From Diplonema papillatum (lineage: Eukaryota; Euglenozoa; Diplonemea; Diplonemida; Diplonemidae), in contig JAPJBO010000349.1 in NCBI GenBank assembly GCA_030068145.1, forward strand, positions 153,422-217,421: a stretch of DNA of 64,000 nt. The letters are read 5' to 3'. Positions 17,831-27,777 of the stretch are shown here, piece after piece. The translations under genes and the position numbers were made by a program. Under the pieces are notes generated by a model, which saw only the letters and a program-made list of their open reading frames with translations, was not told the origin of the DNA and made no database searches. Numbering within the stretch: the first letter of the stretch is position 1; each line of letters begins with the position of its first letter.

Positions 17831-20135
17831 AGGGATGCAGACATAATTACACATTTTAACTACAGCTAGCCAAGTTTGTACCTGATGCGACCGACACCAC
17901 ATATATTAGAGTCAAAGTAGACACACGCAAGAGTTCGTCACTCGCCGTTACCCCTAATATGCATCTTCGCTTGTTCGCTTTACACTTGAGAGCTGGCAAC
18001 TCAACAGCGGAAAGGCAAAGAACTTAAAAGACGGGTGTGGAAAGTCAGGCAAGCAGCAGGAAAAGGTAAAAAAAAGGGGGGGGAGAAAGGATAAGCGACG
18101 GCGGCTAAGAAACAAGAAAAAGAAGAAGACCCCGAGAGAGCTTCGAAAGCAAAAAGTAAAAAAAAAAAAAAGGTGAAGCGGCAGTCACGAGAGCCAACAA
18201 GAAAATGGGCGTACGCGGGACGGCGGTAACGTGGGTAGGGGCTTCGTAAAAACGGCAAAAACGAAAAGGAGAGAGAGAGCGAGGGAGAGACGAGAATGAA
18301 GGGTAAGAAATCGCCGCCAAAGATGTTCACCCAGTCTCGCCCCCACGCCACACGCCAAATGGGACAGAGGTGATGTAGCTGGGACCATCGGTATGACGCA
18401 CGACGGCGGAACCGCAAAAGCTTTGTGCCGTCGCTGGTGTTGCCTGCGCAGTTGTAGCTGAAGCACAGACGCTGCACACTGCCCGTTTGCAAGACTGCAA
18501 GGATGAAGAAAACTCCCGAGTCGAACCCTAGGGGTTTTACTTCCGTCCACCCCTGGGGAGTTGCTTGGCGGCTGCTGCAGGATTCCAGCAGGCTGTGGCA
18601 GGTGATACTGCCCAGACGTGCCAAGCGATATGCCGGTGCCGGTGAATGGCTGCACTACCCCCACACATCATTGCGCACCCCTCCCCACCTGACCTCCACA
18701 GCTGGCAAGGGTATAGCCGAGGTCGGATTGGACGCTACTTCTGGAAAAAAAAGACTGCTATAACACACGGACGTGCAACCTTAGTGGTTCCGGCGTACAA
18801 TGCTCGGCACGGCCAGCGCATACATATGTGTAGCGGTGTGGCATTTCTGTCCCGGTTCGTGTGAAACGTCTGATTAGTTCATACTTCGGTCGGCCTGGAT
18901 CGAGGCAGACTTCAACATGCGCTGTTGCCACCGCCATTTGACCTGACTGAGAAGGAGTCGCCTTCGAAGGTCCGACTGACTAAGCGCATTGCACACTCCC
19001 ACAGAGGCGGCGAAGCGGTGGTTCCATGACACCTCAGTTTTACCCTGATTGTTCGCAAAGAGGAAGGCAGACTACCATGGGAATAATTATTCCGCCTTCT
19101 TTGGGTAAGGAGGGTGGGCCAAGTGCAGGGTTTGTCGGTCTAAGTCTGACTGGGTCAGCCCGACTGCGAAGTATGTTGTGTTGTGGGTTTTCTTTCCAAC
19201 GGAACAAATAAGAAGTGACTGACGAGGCAAAGAAGAAAAAACGGAAAGAAAGAAGAAGGTTTCCTGAACGGAAAAAGACAGTAGTAGAACTAGTTGGAAT
19301 CTGACATGCTACAACAACCTGTGACGATAGAGTGGTAGTCTAGTAGTAAAGGGACCAAAAAAGACGTCCGTAGTACTGTTTTAGTCTTATCCTTGTTCGT
19401 CGAACATCAATATTCGAAGAACAGGAACTGTCTTTATGAACAAAAGAGTGACGCAAGGCGGCCGCTTTAGCGGCGCCGATCCAAGCGCAAACAGCAGCAG
19501 CGACGCGTCGGCAAAATGGGAACTTTTTCGGAGCTTGGGCTTGCACTGCTGAGAAACGAAGCAACGGACGATCAGCGTCAAGTGATGAGAATGATGGGAC
19601 GAAAGTCTCTTGTTCTTCGCGTGAACAGGGTATAAACCTCTCTGGGAAGGGGGTTCCTGTATGATGTGCAACTGATGCTCCGGAAATGTTCCCGTCAGTA
19701 CCAAGGTACCAAACAAAAAATGGATGGGGGAGCAAACTGAGGCTGCAGCTGGCGCACCGCCGCATGGATGATCTCACTAGGTGGCTTATTGGTCCAGATC
19801 TATGCACATCATCCGCGGGCGTTCCCGGTCCAGATCTTTTGCCACTGCTCAATATTTCGGCTTTGGGCTCAGAGCTGCCCCCATCATCGATAGCGTTATT
19901 CGAGATCCAGGTCGACGCGTCGAAAACAAGAAGGAAGCGGGAACGACGTGGGCCAGGGAAAACATGTTGAACACTCAGGCCCATCCTTTCTTTTGCGCCC
20001 TGTGCACCTTTTCTTGGTGGTATTTGGGTTTGCTACACCGATGCTGCTTCGTACTTCCGCCAAGAGTAGACTGTCTTTCTCTGTACCGGGAAACAAGGGG
20101 AGGGGGTGTTGAGGAAGTGCCCTTTTTGTATGCGC
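17831..20135. other. Mostly non-coding interval
   Basis: A minus-strand stretch at about 18600-18350 reads protein-like in places (GVFFILAVLQTGSVQRLCFS, YNCAGNTSDGTKLL) and may be an exon of an unidentified gene. It is followed by purine-rich low-complexity DNA (18030-18300). A short block at 19675-19700 (CGGAAATGTTCCCGTCAGTA) recurs at 61325-61345 and, diverged, at 43376. No gene is called. Confidence 0.35.
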
Positions 20136-20330
20136 TTACGCCTTGTCCTCAGTCTTCTCCTCCTTCTTGTCGGATTCCTTGGTTTCCTGCATCTTCTCCT
20201 TGAGCTCCTGCAACTGGGTCATGCTCTCTGCGCCCAGGTGGTCGATGATGTTGGGGAGCATGTCGGACATGCTCTTAGTCTCAGGGGTGCCGGCAACAAC
20301 GTAGGTGTTGGATTGGATCGATGCTTGCAC
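20136..20330 (-). CDS. BTF3: NAC beta (BTF3-like), exon 3
   Basis: The acceptor is CTACAG just above 20330 and the stop lies at 20136. The exon encodes 64 residues, VQASIQSNTYVVAGTPETKS to KEEKTEDKA. It is the C-terminal part of the NAC domain (MSDMLPNIIDHLGAESMTQL, compare TEMLPGIL and LG.SLT in animal BTF3) and an acidic/Lys-rich tail. Joined in phase to exon 2 (...FGSPK|VQAS), exactly where other BTF3 proteins read NPKVQAS. Confidence 0.92.
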   Translation of the reverse strand: MQASIQSNTYVVAGTPETKSMSDMLPNIIDHLGAESMTQLQELKEKMQETKESDKKEEKTEDKA

Positions 20331-21182
20331 CTGTAGTTTGTTTACAATTGCTTGTAATTGGGGGGGTTTGCAAGGACGTGCTTGAAATGGGCATGGGCTC
20401 AACACCTCACTGGTCCCGTCTGCGCCAGATACGAACAAGAGAGGCATGGAACGGGTCAGCTGCTCAGCTTGTTTCACCAGGTGGCAACGCCCCGAATGAC
20501 AATGCTGAGGGACCAGGTCCAGCGCGAGGCAACGACAACGTGCTGCTTTACAGAATTGTGTCCATTGCCGGTGACAACCGGCACGCACATTTGTTGATGC
20601 GTGCCGGTTGTTCGTTTCCCCACTTGTATTCACCCTGTGTCATTTTCAGGTAAGGAACTCTGACCAACCACCAAACCACGCTGCCTACGTCTTTTTAGCC
20701 TGCACAATACATTGAAGGGCAACCCGCAAGATTGCTAGCGACTAACTTAGTACCAAAATACTCGAGGGACTGCCTTGTGCTCATTTCGACGGAGGCTGCG
20801 GGGGAGAAACCACTACAACTGTTTTTTTGTTGAACGCTTACGCGGCTTACTAACTTTTGTTTGTGTGTATGTGCTGCCACCTGTTTTGGTAATTTCCACA
20901 GCACGTGCTCCCAACCGTCACTTTTTGATAATGATTGGTAATTTCCACAGCACGTGCTCCCAACCGTCACTTTTTGATAATGACAACTGCGTTGGTAACA
21001 ATCCGCCGCCGAGGCGGCGCACACGAGGACCGAAGCACCCCTGGTCGACGGAGTGCTATGACGCTCGTAAGGTCGCAAAGGCCAGGGCGGTCGTCCACTG
21101 GTCCCTCTCATTTTTTTGGTTCTTGCGCGGCGGCTAGCGTTCTGATGGGAAACTACGGGTACGAAGGCAAGGAAACAGATAC
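20331..21182 (-). other. NAC beta intron 2 (852 bp)
   Basis: GTATCT donor at 21182 and CTACAG acceptor. It carries a copy of the dispersed GCAAGAACGTGC family next to the 3' splice site (20357-20690) and a 49-bp perfect tandem duplication at 20886-20983. Confidence 0.8.
20886..20983. repeat. 49-bp tandem duplication in NAC beta intron 2
   Basis: Two head-to-tail copies of a unit starting TTGGTAATTTCCACAGCACG and ending TTTTTGATAATGA were read, with no difference between them. Confidence 0.9.
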
Positions 21183-21365
21183 CTTCGGGCTTCCGAAGTG
21201 AAGGATGGTGCCGTTCTCCATGATGAAGTTGACCTCCTCAATGTCGGGGATCTGCGACACACCGAGCTTCTTGAGTCCGTTCTGAAGCTTCGAGTCGTCG
21301 CTGCTGAGCGTCTTACGCGGTGCCTTGTGCTTTCTTCTCACGCCGCCGACACGCGAGATCTCGGC
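21183..21365 (-). CDS. BTF3: NAC beta (BTF3-like), exon 2 - NAC domain
   Basis: The exon is 183 bp (61 codons), with a CCACCACAG acceptor and a GTATCT donor. It begins AEISRVGGVRRKHKAPRKTL, the basic ribosome-binding RRKxK motif of NAC beta, and continues DSKLQNGLKKLGV, IPDIEEVNFIMENGTILHFG. The NAC beta/alpha heterodimer sits at the ribosomal exit tunnel and shields nascent chains. With exons 1 and 3 the protein is 139 aa, close to the usual 150-160. Confidence 0.95.
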
Positions 21366-22101
21366 CTGTGGTGGGCACCGGGTACGTAATGCTTTGAAAT
21401 ACTCGAGTGCTTATTGGAATACAAAAACAGAATGACGTTGAGCTATTTTGATGGAGAGTACGAAGGAACCCATGTGGGTGCATACGGTTCGCATCATATG
21501 CCCTCAAGAATTTGTACGGTGCCTTCTCTTGCTTGTGCGCGCTGGCGGAACAACTCGCCTTCTCTGGGAAGCTTCATGTAGTACACTGCCAACACTGCCA
21601 ACACTGTCATGGCTATTGCTATTAGTCGATTCCCGCACTGGCAAGAAACCCGGGTTTGCAGGGTGTTGTCTCTTCGCCCCTCCTGGTTCGCAAGGCATGT
21701 CGGCCCCCGGCTCCCCAACTGAGTGCGGCCAAACGGCGTTGTGGAATTCGTCCGGACGACCCAAGCCGGTGAGACGTATTTCAACGAAAACACCAAATAA
21801 CTGCTTCCCGCGGATAGATCAGATGGAGGATACTCATTTGATGCAGCCCTCAAGGGATGGTAGTACGTGGTCGCGCTACACCCGCCGATCGGCTCACGAC
21901 GGTGCTACCAACGGTAAGGGACTTTTCTAATACACGAGTACCGTAGGGTCGCCCTACGACCGTATCAACGTGTGCTTACAACAGGGTATGCTGTCCCTGT
22001 GCCTTGTGCGACACGTGAGTCCATCTTGCATGCTTTGATAAGTTGCAAAGTTACGTGGTCAACTACTATTTCGGCACAACGATGCGAAAAAAATGACACA
22101 C
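21366..22101 (-). other. NAC beta intron 1 (736 bp)
   Basis: Donor GTGTGT at 22101 and acceptor CACAG at 21370-21366. ORFs on both strands at 21450-21930 show no recognisable protein and are treated as intronic. Confidence 0.75.
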
Positions 22102-22143
22102 CATCTTTTCGAGCTTTTCACGGGTCATGCCGGTTCCGACCAT
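22102..22143 (-). CDS. BTF3: NAC beta (BTF3-like), exon 1
   Basis: The exon encodes MVGTGMTREKLEKM, with ATG at 22143 in a strong context (CATCAAGATGG). The second ATG, at 22128, is an alternative start. It is spliced in phase to AEISRVGG. The MTREKLEKM segment matches the conserved MNPEKLxKL start of BTF3 proteins. The promoter lies above 22143 and no specific motif was identified. Confidence 0.88.
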
Positions 22144-22577
22144 CTTGATGACTTTTGTGTTTTTGGAGTTGGGGTGTTGTGGGAAAGGAGGCGGGTGGTG
22201 TTCGAGATGCCTGCGATGCGTATACAGCTTGAGGCGGACCGCGCTGGAAGTGATCACTGACGTGCCACTACCAGGCACTAAGCGGCCAATAACGTCCATA
22301 GTCACTCGAAGTGGCAAGTGACCTTACGACGAGAGCTCATTCCCAATGGGGGCCCCCATGCCATAATGTTGAACTGGACCAAAACTGGAACGGGTTAAGG
22401 ACAGACCGGTAACACCCGGGACACCTGGGTATGTAGGACCATGCCGCTGTCGTAAAAAGCAGGACCACTCGTAGATACGATGGCACATCTTGTCTTGGGA
22501 CGAGCTGATTATTGAGCAGGCGAACGTTCCCTGGGTCGATTTTCTGCAAAGTTTGCAAACTCCGAAAAGAAAAGGCC

Positions 22578-22641
22578 GAACCGGGTAAACCCTGGGGCGC
22601 CCAGGCCCATTTTGGGGGGTGTCCCAGGGTTTACCCGGTTC
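22578..22641. repeat. Perfect 19-bp inverted repeat (hairpin)
   Basis: Arms GAACCGGGTAAACCCTGGG (22578-22596) and its exact reverse complement (22623-22641) are separated by 26 bp. It could be a tiny foldback element. The rest of 22144-23333 shows no gene. Confidence 0.8.
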
Positions 22642-23333
22642 AACATTAACACAGTTACGGTATGTGAAAAGTCATTATTTCCCTGGGGTTCCACTTGCAT
22701 TCTTCCTTAATTCTTGCCGTTGGAACGGTCGCTTTACCTAGCGTTCTCCTGTTTTGGTTCTAGCTGTGCTGCGGAGGGAATCAGCTTTGAGATGTTTCGA
22801 CTGGTCTTTCGTCCCTACAACCCCGCCCAATTCGAGGAAGCGATTTCCCCACCAGGCGTAACTCCTGCTTTGGATCCAGCTATCCTGCGGAGTGAACCAG
22901 CTACTAGTACTGGTGTATCCAAACGAGGATTCGCGAGCCGAAGCCCGTTTGTCGCTGAAAATAGAGAAGCTACGGAGAAGACTCGCAGTTTCACTGAGGG
23001 AGCTGATAGGCACCGAAGTCCACTCCCCGGGGACCCGGGGGGTGAATCAGGTAAATGACGAGGGAGCGGCCGCCGGCAGTATTTCGAACTCTTGGCACCC
23101 TCAAAAAAGGCTGCGTACTCGGCAACGTTCAGGACGCATCGAAGACGCACCGCGCCGTATTGAACGCCCTGCTGTGATCCAAAGGACTGTTGACTTTCAA
23201 CGGTCAGCATCCTAGCACACTGTGCTGAAGGGGGAGGCGTGGACCTGTGCAAACAAGCGACATGGGTTGCATGAAGTTGGCAGGTTTTGGAGACATTGCG
23301 CTGAAAGCCATGAGACGGATGGAAGCTGTCTAA
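22642..23333. other. No gene recognised
   Basis: Two short similar phrases (TAGCTGTGCTGCGGAG at 22761-22776 and CAGCTATCCTGCGGAGTG near 22880) suggest an old local duplication. ORFs on both strands lack protein features. Confidence 0.3.
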
Positions 23334-23756
23334 TTAAAGACGCGCATGAATAGACCAATGGAAATCCTTCTGTCCCTGCCATCCGGCTTGAATAAACGCC
23401 AGGCACGGGTGGAGCTGGATAGTCACAAGCAGGTTGAGTCGTTCTTCGAGCTTCCCTCCGTATGCTCGGAAGGACAAAGGTTCTTTGTGTAGAACACCAC
23501 GACTGCAGACGCCACGAAGAACCCAAAAAGCATGTATGCGGCTGACGACTTCGGCGGGCGGTAACGCATCCGGGTATCCTCTGAGTTTGTACATGTTTGA
23601 TGCGTGCACAGCGCACACCGTGGTCGTGTTCTCCTCGATGGTGACACCGGACGCGAGGATGCAGATCTTCCCCATCGCTGACTGTCCCACATGCATGCAG
23701 TTCACACGAAAGTCGTGTTCGGGCTGGGCACATTTCAACACACTCTTGCCGTACAC
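23334..23756 (-). pseudogene. Fragment resembling a left-handed beta-helix acyltransferase with membrane segment
   Basis: One minus frame reads VGQSAMGKICILASGVTIEE and NTTTVCAVHASNMYKLRGYP, the hydrophobic-Gly-x(4) rhythm of hexapeptide acyltransferases. About 50 bases on, protein character shifts to another frame, SAAYMLFGFFVASAVVVFYT, a clear membrane helix. Either an intron boundary or a frameshift lies near 23540. Neighbouring exons were not found, so it is probably a gene relic. The family assignment is tentative. Confidence 0.35.
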
Positions 23757-24183
23757 GTCCGATCTGTCTGCGTAGCGTCCAATCCCGGTTGTGGGCCGAG
23801 TGGTGCGTTGGCACCACTTCTGGGTCTGCTCAGCACCAAGATCTGCCTCCGCCGTTCAAACTCCGGTTTTTGCAAGGAGGCTGGCAAAAAACAGAGTAGG
23901 CCATAGGTCATGGCAAACGCCTGCATTCACCACCAACTCTAATAGACCCCCTTCTTCTTCCCCAAGCAATGCAAGCGCCACTCGTTGGTTGTTCTTGATG
24001 AATCTCGATTTGGAATAATCGTCTGCTTTGGGCACGCTCGCGTAGTTCTCACTGGTGTACGTAGCGCCTTCATCTAGATGAAGGGATTACTTGCAAGGCA
24101 TCACTACTACCATTTGTAGAGCACAGACCTTGATGCGGAAGAATTGGTAGCCTTCTGCCAACACCAGCAGTATTCAAGCGCCA
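23757..24183. other. Intergenic, no feature recognised
   Basis: A region 3' of the first oxygenase gene with no repeats or coding signal. Confidence 0.4.
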
Positions 24184-25503
24184 TCACTCGAAGTTGATGG
24201 AGCTCACGTTGGCACTGTTGGCCGCAAAAAGCTTCTTACCCGTTTTGCCTAGCCCGGGGAGGTTCGTGTCGGGGTTGGGCAGCACTTCGAAGATGCTGGA
24301 GTAGCGAGGGGGGAGGGAGGTGGTGTTGTTAGGGAGCACGACGCGGTGGGGTGTCTCATGCACCACGCCTTTCGACAGGCTCTGCAAGAACGACCCGAAT
24401 AGCACAGAAAAGCAGTTGTGTTGCCCGTGCGACGTTTCCCGCGACTCGAGGCACACCCACTGCGATGCGTGCCAGTCGTACGCCTGCATGCCCTGTCCGG
24501 TCGACCCCCGAGACGATAGGGTCACAATACCAACGTCTTTGTGCTCTTCCGCGGGGACTGCAGCCTCCCCTGTCTCTGAGAAGTCGAAGTGATGATACTT
24601 GAACATCTCAAAGAATGAGGTGGCCTGCTCCGACCCTTGCCTTGGTGCCTTGTCTTGGTCTAGAATGCGTGTAACGTCCGCAGCCGCCATCCCCATGCCG
24701 AGAAGCACGGCACGTGCAACAACGAGTGCGGGCTCACACATGGCCATGTACACATCCATTACCTCCTTGCACGAGACCCTCTCAGGCTTCTCCCACCGCT
24801 GCAACGCGTTCTTGCACATCGCCACCCTCCGCACCTTCAACATCTCCTTCCGCTTCCAGTCCAGTTCCTTCCACCCCCACACTCGCAGCCCGTCTGCCAT
24901 CTGAACCTCTCTCTTCGCAGCCGCGTCTAACCGGAAAAACTTCTCCGCAAGCTGATGCCTCTTTTCCTCCAACGCCGCAAAGGTCATGTGGTCCGCCTCC
25001 ACAAAAAAGTGCCCCCGAGATGTCACGTCGCGGTAGAACGCCTTGAGGGCACCGTTGTTGCTGCTGTTTACCCACAGCTGCAGAAGCGACAGGGGGTAGG
25101 TCGGCGCCGTTGAGGTGGCGACGTGGGTAGCCGACGCTGGTAGTCGTAGGACCTTCTTCGTTGGCGCCGCTGTGGGTTCCACACGCCGCTTTTTCGCCGG
25201 CTCCTCGTCAGAATTTTCAGGTTCATCTTCCTCCTCCTCCTCTTCCTCTTCGGGCACCACAGGCCCTTGATGCCCTTGTCCCCTCAGTCGAAGAACCAAA
25301 TGCAAAATGCACGCGTGCCCGACTTTGCCTTGCTGAAGCGTCGTTCCGTCATCCAGTTGCTTGCCTGCATAAATTATTTTCTGCTGGTCGGGGGGTATCC
25401 CTTCCTTGTCCTGAACCTTCGACTTGAAGGTTTCGATTGTGTCGTCCGGTGAACACTCGATGGCGAGGGTCTTCCCGGTCATCGACTTCACGATAACTTG
25501 CAT
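24184..25503 (-). CDS. Ubiquitin-like domain fused to 2OG-Fe(II) oxygenase-like domain, copy 1
   Basis: The product is 439 aa from ATG 25503 ([16 protein letters not shown]); the frame is open 19 codons upstream. Residues 1-76 are a clear ubiquitin fold ([29 protein letters not shown]), but the tail is LRGQG instead of LRGG. An acidic linker ([19 protein letters not shown]) and a KKRR patch (about 84-107) follow. Residues about 135-412 match the isopenicillin-N-synthase-like oxygenase plan: an N-terminal [20 protein letters not shown] segment, then H321-x-D323 ([12 protein letters not shown]), H386 (ETPHRVVLP) and R400-x-S402 ([10 protein letters not shown]). These are the iron and 2-oxoglutarate ligands. 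Substrate is unknown. The fold call is strong, the fusion is seen in one open frame, and the role is not inferable. Confidence 0.85.
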   Translation of the reverse strand: MQVIVKSMTGKTLAIECSPDDTIETFKSKVQDKEGIPPDQQKIIYAGKQLDDGTTLQQGKVGHACILHLVLRLRGQGHQGPVVPEEEEEEEEDEPENSDEEPAKKRRVEPTAAPTKKVLRLPASATHVATSTAPTYPLSLLQLWVNSSNNGALKAFYRDVTSRGHFFVEADHMTFAALEEKRHQLAEKFFRLDAAAKREVQMADGLRVWGWKELDWKRKEMLKVRRVAMCKNALQRWEKPERVSCKEVMDVYMAMCEPALVVARAVLLGMGMAAADVTRILDQDKAPRQGSEQATSFFEMFKYHHFDFSETGEAAVPAEEHKDVGIVTLSSRGSTGQGMQAYDWHASQWVCLESRETSHGQHNCFSVLFGSFLQSLSKGVVHETPHRVVLPNNTTSLPPRYSSIFEVLPNPDTNLPGLGKTGKKLFAANSANVSSINFE

Positions 25504-25575
25504 GCTGGTTGTTTCTGTCCTTTTGAATGAGCCCCTACTCTGAACGAAATACATGTACATGGGTGTAGGATAGCC
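25504..25575 (-). promoter_or_regulatory. Conserved upstream region of the UBL-oxygenase genes
   Basis: A block including TTTTGAATGAGCCCCTACTC is shared upstream of copy 1 (about 25520-25560) and copy 2 (about 29088-29120) before the sequences diverge. It is likely 5' UTR or core promoter carried along by the duplication. Confidence 0.5.
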
Positions 25576-25689
25576 TGTGCGAGTCTAGAGGAAACGTGTT
25601 GCACAGGCGTTCGTGCAACCCGAGCCTTTTGGCCCCGTTGAACTTTGATGCTAAGTTCGGCATGCAATAGCAAGTTCGGGGGGAGGGAT

Positions 25690-26080
25690 GGCCCCCTCCG
25701 GACCCCCCCCCCTACCAGTACGTACGCACTCAGGGTACCTGTAACCCGGGGCCCGGGCCCTGGAAAATATTGCCGGGGGTTTGGCCCTGCAGGATTCCGT
25801 TAGACTAATCTTCTTCCAAACACGCTGCCCGCGTTCTCTTTCGTGTTTACAATGCATCATTACTACGAAAAACTCTCTTGCGCGAGAAGCAACTCGTTTA
25901 CTAGACTGTTTCTTGTAGTAAGTCGGTTTTTGAAGTCTCTGTTTGACTTGTGACTTGCGTTACCATTCCATTCCAGGGCCCTAGACTGTCCTTGCGTTAA
26001 ACGGATTTACACAGCCACGAACCTTAGGGGGGTTTCAGGTTCCGACAGGTCCAGCTGCTACAGGGTACCACGCCAGGCAT
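25690..26080. repeat. Dispersed GC-rich repeat family (GGGTACCTGTAA / GGGCCCGGGCCC)
   Basis: Shared blocks GGGTACCTGTAA, GGGGCCCGGGCCCTGGAAAA, CATTCCAGGGCCC and ACTGTCCTTG recur at about 33655-33930, and an inverted partial copy lies at about 34225-34300. Non-coding. Confidence 0.7.
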
Positions 26081-27096
26081 TGACGACTGCCACGTCAGAT
26101 GCATCCGGCACTGGCCTCCTGAGCTTCAGAAACCAGTAGGAAAGCTATTTGGACGGCAAAAAAGCGGTAGAGAAATGTCCTGGATAGGGGTACCCTATAG
26201 TTTCAGAAAAGCGAGATAGCTCGCTAGAGAGCAAAACTTGAGAATTTCAAATTTACAAAAACGCGCACAAAATGGCTCCATTGCAAAAACGTGCACAAAA
26301 TGGCTACGGGAACAACGCCTCCCCGGTCCCATCTGCACCGGGTTTCGGTACATTATGTGTCTGCAGACAGCAGTTTGCGACTTGCTAGAACGCGCTGAGT
26401 TGGCACTGTCAACTCTGCAGAGCCCACAGCTGGCATGGGTGGCCGCATCCGAGTACCAACGGGGAAAAGTGCCAAGAAGTTAACTATGCGACAAGCTGAA
26501 GGCAGCATGTCGCATACGCGAAGTACGTCCGAAGGGCGGTAAGGTTCGGGTACCATTGGCCTATCAGATAGATCAGTACGCCCAAATGCACCTGCCTGCC
26601 ATCCCACACAGAAGACTTGCGTCGGCGGGCGTGCTAGTTTCTTTCAGAGGACAAGTTGTCATCCTTTTTTTTTTTCGTGCGTGTACGTATGGGTTGTGTG
26701 CGTTTGTTTGTGGCGGAGCCCTCTTGATCAAGATCGTTTCTCTTTCTCATTCTACGGACCGTGTTTGCAAAAATGATGCAGAATAGACCGGCCCCACGAA
26801 AACCCGTCCCCCCCTCACGGAGCACCGGGACATTTTCAGTACATGAACCACATGGATAAGCATGCACTTCTCCATAAAGCTGTTCGTGGCAAGCGCGGCA
26901 TGCTTGAACGTTGGTGTTGACAGGAGTATATTGGGAATCAAACGTGGATGAAGTGCTGACTGCTCCTGGCGATGGAGAGCCGAGCGTGAGATCAGCTGGT
27001 GGACACGCGAACCACGCGAGGGTGGGATGAGAATTGACGTGACCCACAAGGAAGATCCCGCGCTGCCTGTAAGTCAGCAACAAGCGATGCGAACGT
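26081..27096. other. Intergenic with repeats, no gene
   Basis: This holds a degenerate GCAAAAACGTGC-family copy (26265-26385), with GTGCACAAAATGGC repeated twice 28 bp apart. Short ORFs on both strands lack protein character. Confidence 0.35.
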
Positions 27097-27640
27097 GTGT
27101 GCTTGTCGAGGAGAAGCCTGAGACGAGTTTTAAACGAGCGTCAGATGCAGGATTTACGGGATGCCTGCTTTGGGTACGCTGGTCTGTTCACAGTAACATC
27201 GGTAGACGACCCGTGTGCGTATGGTGTACGCGTAAGCGCTTTCCCCCGGGCAGGGTCTGTTCGTGCAGGAAGCTTACGGCTGTCGGGTGATAAACACAAA
27301 CCCTGCACTACAAAGTGGGAAGCTACCTCGGAGCATGTGGAGGGAACAAAGAGGGGAGGAGACGGAATGCCAACCCACCCAATCAGAGTCGACTCTGGCA
27401 CTTCGGCTTGGCATGCGTCGGTGACAGAGGGTGGGACAGGGAAGGCACACACAAGTCCCATTCATATGATCGGTGTTTGTTGAACACGCCTGTCGTTGTG
27501 TGCATGATTGCTACCTGACGGCCTTCAGACACACAAGAAGCACTGGCTCACTTCCTCTCGGTCCGGTCCGTGACCAAAAAAGTACATGCCACCGCGAACT
27601 GTTGCCCGTTGCCAAAGCCCAAGCAACCACAAATAAAGAG
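27097..27640. repeat. Direct repeat of about 550 bp (copy at 31215-31810)
   Basis: Both copies share AGCGTCAGATGCA-like starts, GCCTGCTTTGGG, GTAAGCGC, TGGAGGGAACAAAGAGGGGA and the end GCCCGTTGCC...CCCAAGCAA. Each lies on the 3' side of one UBL-oxygenase copy, which marks a segmental duplication. ORFs in it are not convincing. Confidence 0.7.
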
Positions 27641-27777
27641 AACAAAGAACCGGAATCAGGGTCTCTTCATTCTTCGGGCCGAAGGGCAAATGCTACCGAA
27701 ACGGCACTCAGTTGCTGATCGACCGTTTCGACCGTTGCGGGATCCGATCACGAGGCCTACGGGGAACTCAAGCACCG

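Noticed and set aside
21494-21853. Minus-strand ORF with a hydrophobic segment in NAC beta intron 1
   Set aside because: It lies inside a well-defined intron on the same strand and has no recognisable domain.
24184-25503. Copy 1 as a normal ubiquitin-ribosomal-protein type fusion
   Set aside because: The partner is not a ribosomal protein, shows HxD...H and RxS of oxygenases, and the di-Gly cleavage site is missing.
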